Below are positions 5,277 through 5,317 of a stretch of 5,317 nucleotides of DNA, piece by piece; position 1 is the first letter of the stretch, and each line of letters starts with the position of its first letter. The translations under genes and the position numbers were made by a program. The stretch spans positions 1 to 5,317 of the forward strand of contig MHFU01000113.1 in NCBI GenBank assembly GCA_001804345.1, written 5' to 3'. The DNA comes from Omnitrophica bacterium RIFOXYB12_FULL_50_7. GTDB lineage: Bacteria; Omnitrophota; Omnitrophia; Omnitrophales; Aquincolibacteriaceae. The notes under the pieces were generated by a model. The model was not told the DNA's origin, did no database searches, and worked only from the letters and a program-made list of their open reading frames with translations.

Positions 5277-5317
5277 ACAAATGCGCGGGACCCTATTTTT
5301 TTCAACGCTTTTCGCCC
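5273..5317 (-). CDS. Possible 3' end of an upstream operon gene
   Basis: On the minus strand one frame is open from the window edge and encodes GRKALKKIGSRAFV, then TGA at 5275-5273. That stop overlaps the carboxypeptidase ATG as ATGA, exactly like the two downstream junctions of this operon, and no Shine-Dalgarno is visible for the carboxypeptidase itself. This is the main support; 14 residues are too few to name a product. A second frame stops at TGA 5304-5302 (GEKR), and the third is simply the upstream extension of the carboxypeptidase frame. Confidence 0.45.
   Translation of the reverse strand, partial: GRKALKKIGSRAFV

Noticed and set aside
1..5317. CRISPR array, riboswitch, toxin-antitoxin or defence system
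   Set aside because: There are no regularly spaced repeats, no recognisable riboswitch leader, and no small paired genes; every long stretch is explained by the listed genes.

Overview
The window looks like a chromosomal segment of a Gram-negative bacterium (signal peptides, a lipoprotein, periplasmic wall enzymes), with the end of an integrated mobile element at its left side. The EF-P tip loop (PGNLRAF) resembles what I recall from PVC-superphylum and related lineages. An Omnitrophota- or Verrucomicrobiota-like source is therefore a reasonable guess, but only an inference.

Left end (1 to about 632): the C-terminal part of a large serine recombinase, on the plus strand and open at the window edge. 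It runs directly into a tRNA-Val(CAC) gene on the minus strand (688 to 632). That tRNA matches the expected cloverleaf base by base from position 1 to C56 of the T-loop and then stops matching. The simplest reading is that the element integrated in the T-loop of tRNA-Val and split the gene, with the integrase at the element's edge. The last two sense codons and the stop codon of the recombinase lie in tRNA-derived DNA.

Middle (719 to 1372): efp (elongation factor P), minus strand, ending 30 bp before the tRNA. It has its own good promoter (TATAAT at 1331-1326) and a clear ribosome binding site in the 99-bp spacer after pgeF. Its tip loop carries Asn where the lysine or arginine that is modified in characterised EF-Ps normally sits.

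Right (1373 to 5317): a tightly packed minus-strand envelope operon. In transcription order it holds the last codons of an unidentified gene (tentative), a secreted D,D-carboxypeptidase (peptidase S11) with a C-terminal peptidoglycan-binding domain, a lipoprotein with a carbohydrate-binding-like beta-sandwich and a glycoamylase-type (GH144/GH189-like) catalytic domain, and pgeF (YfiH/DUF152). All three junctions, including the one to the tentative upstream gene, are 4-nt ATGA overlaps, which suggests translational coupling. The set points to peptidoglycan trimming and quality control together with processing of a periplasmic or surface glucan. No gene-free stretch exceeds 100 bp.
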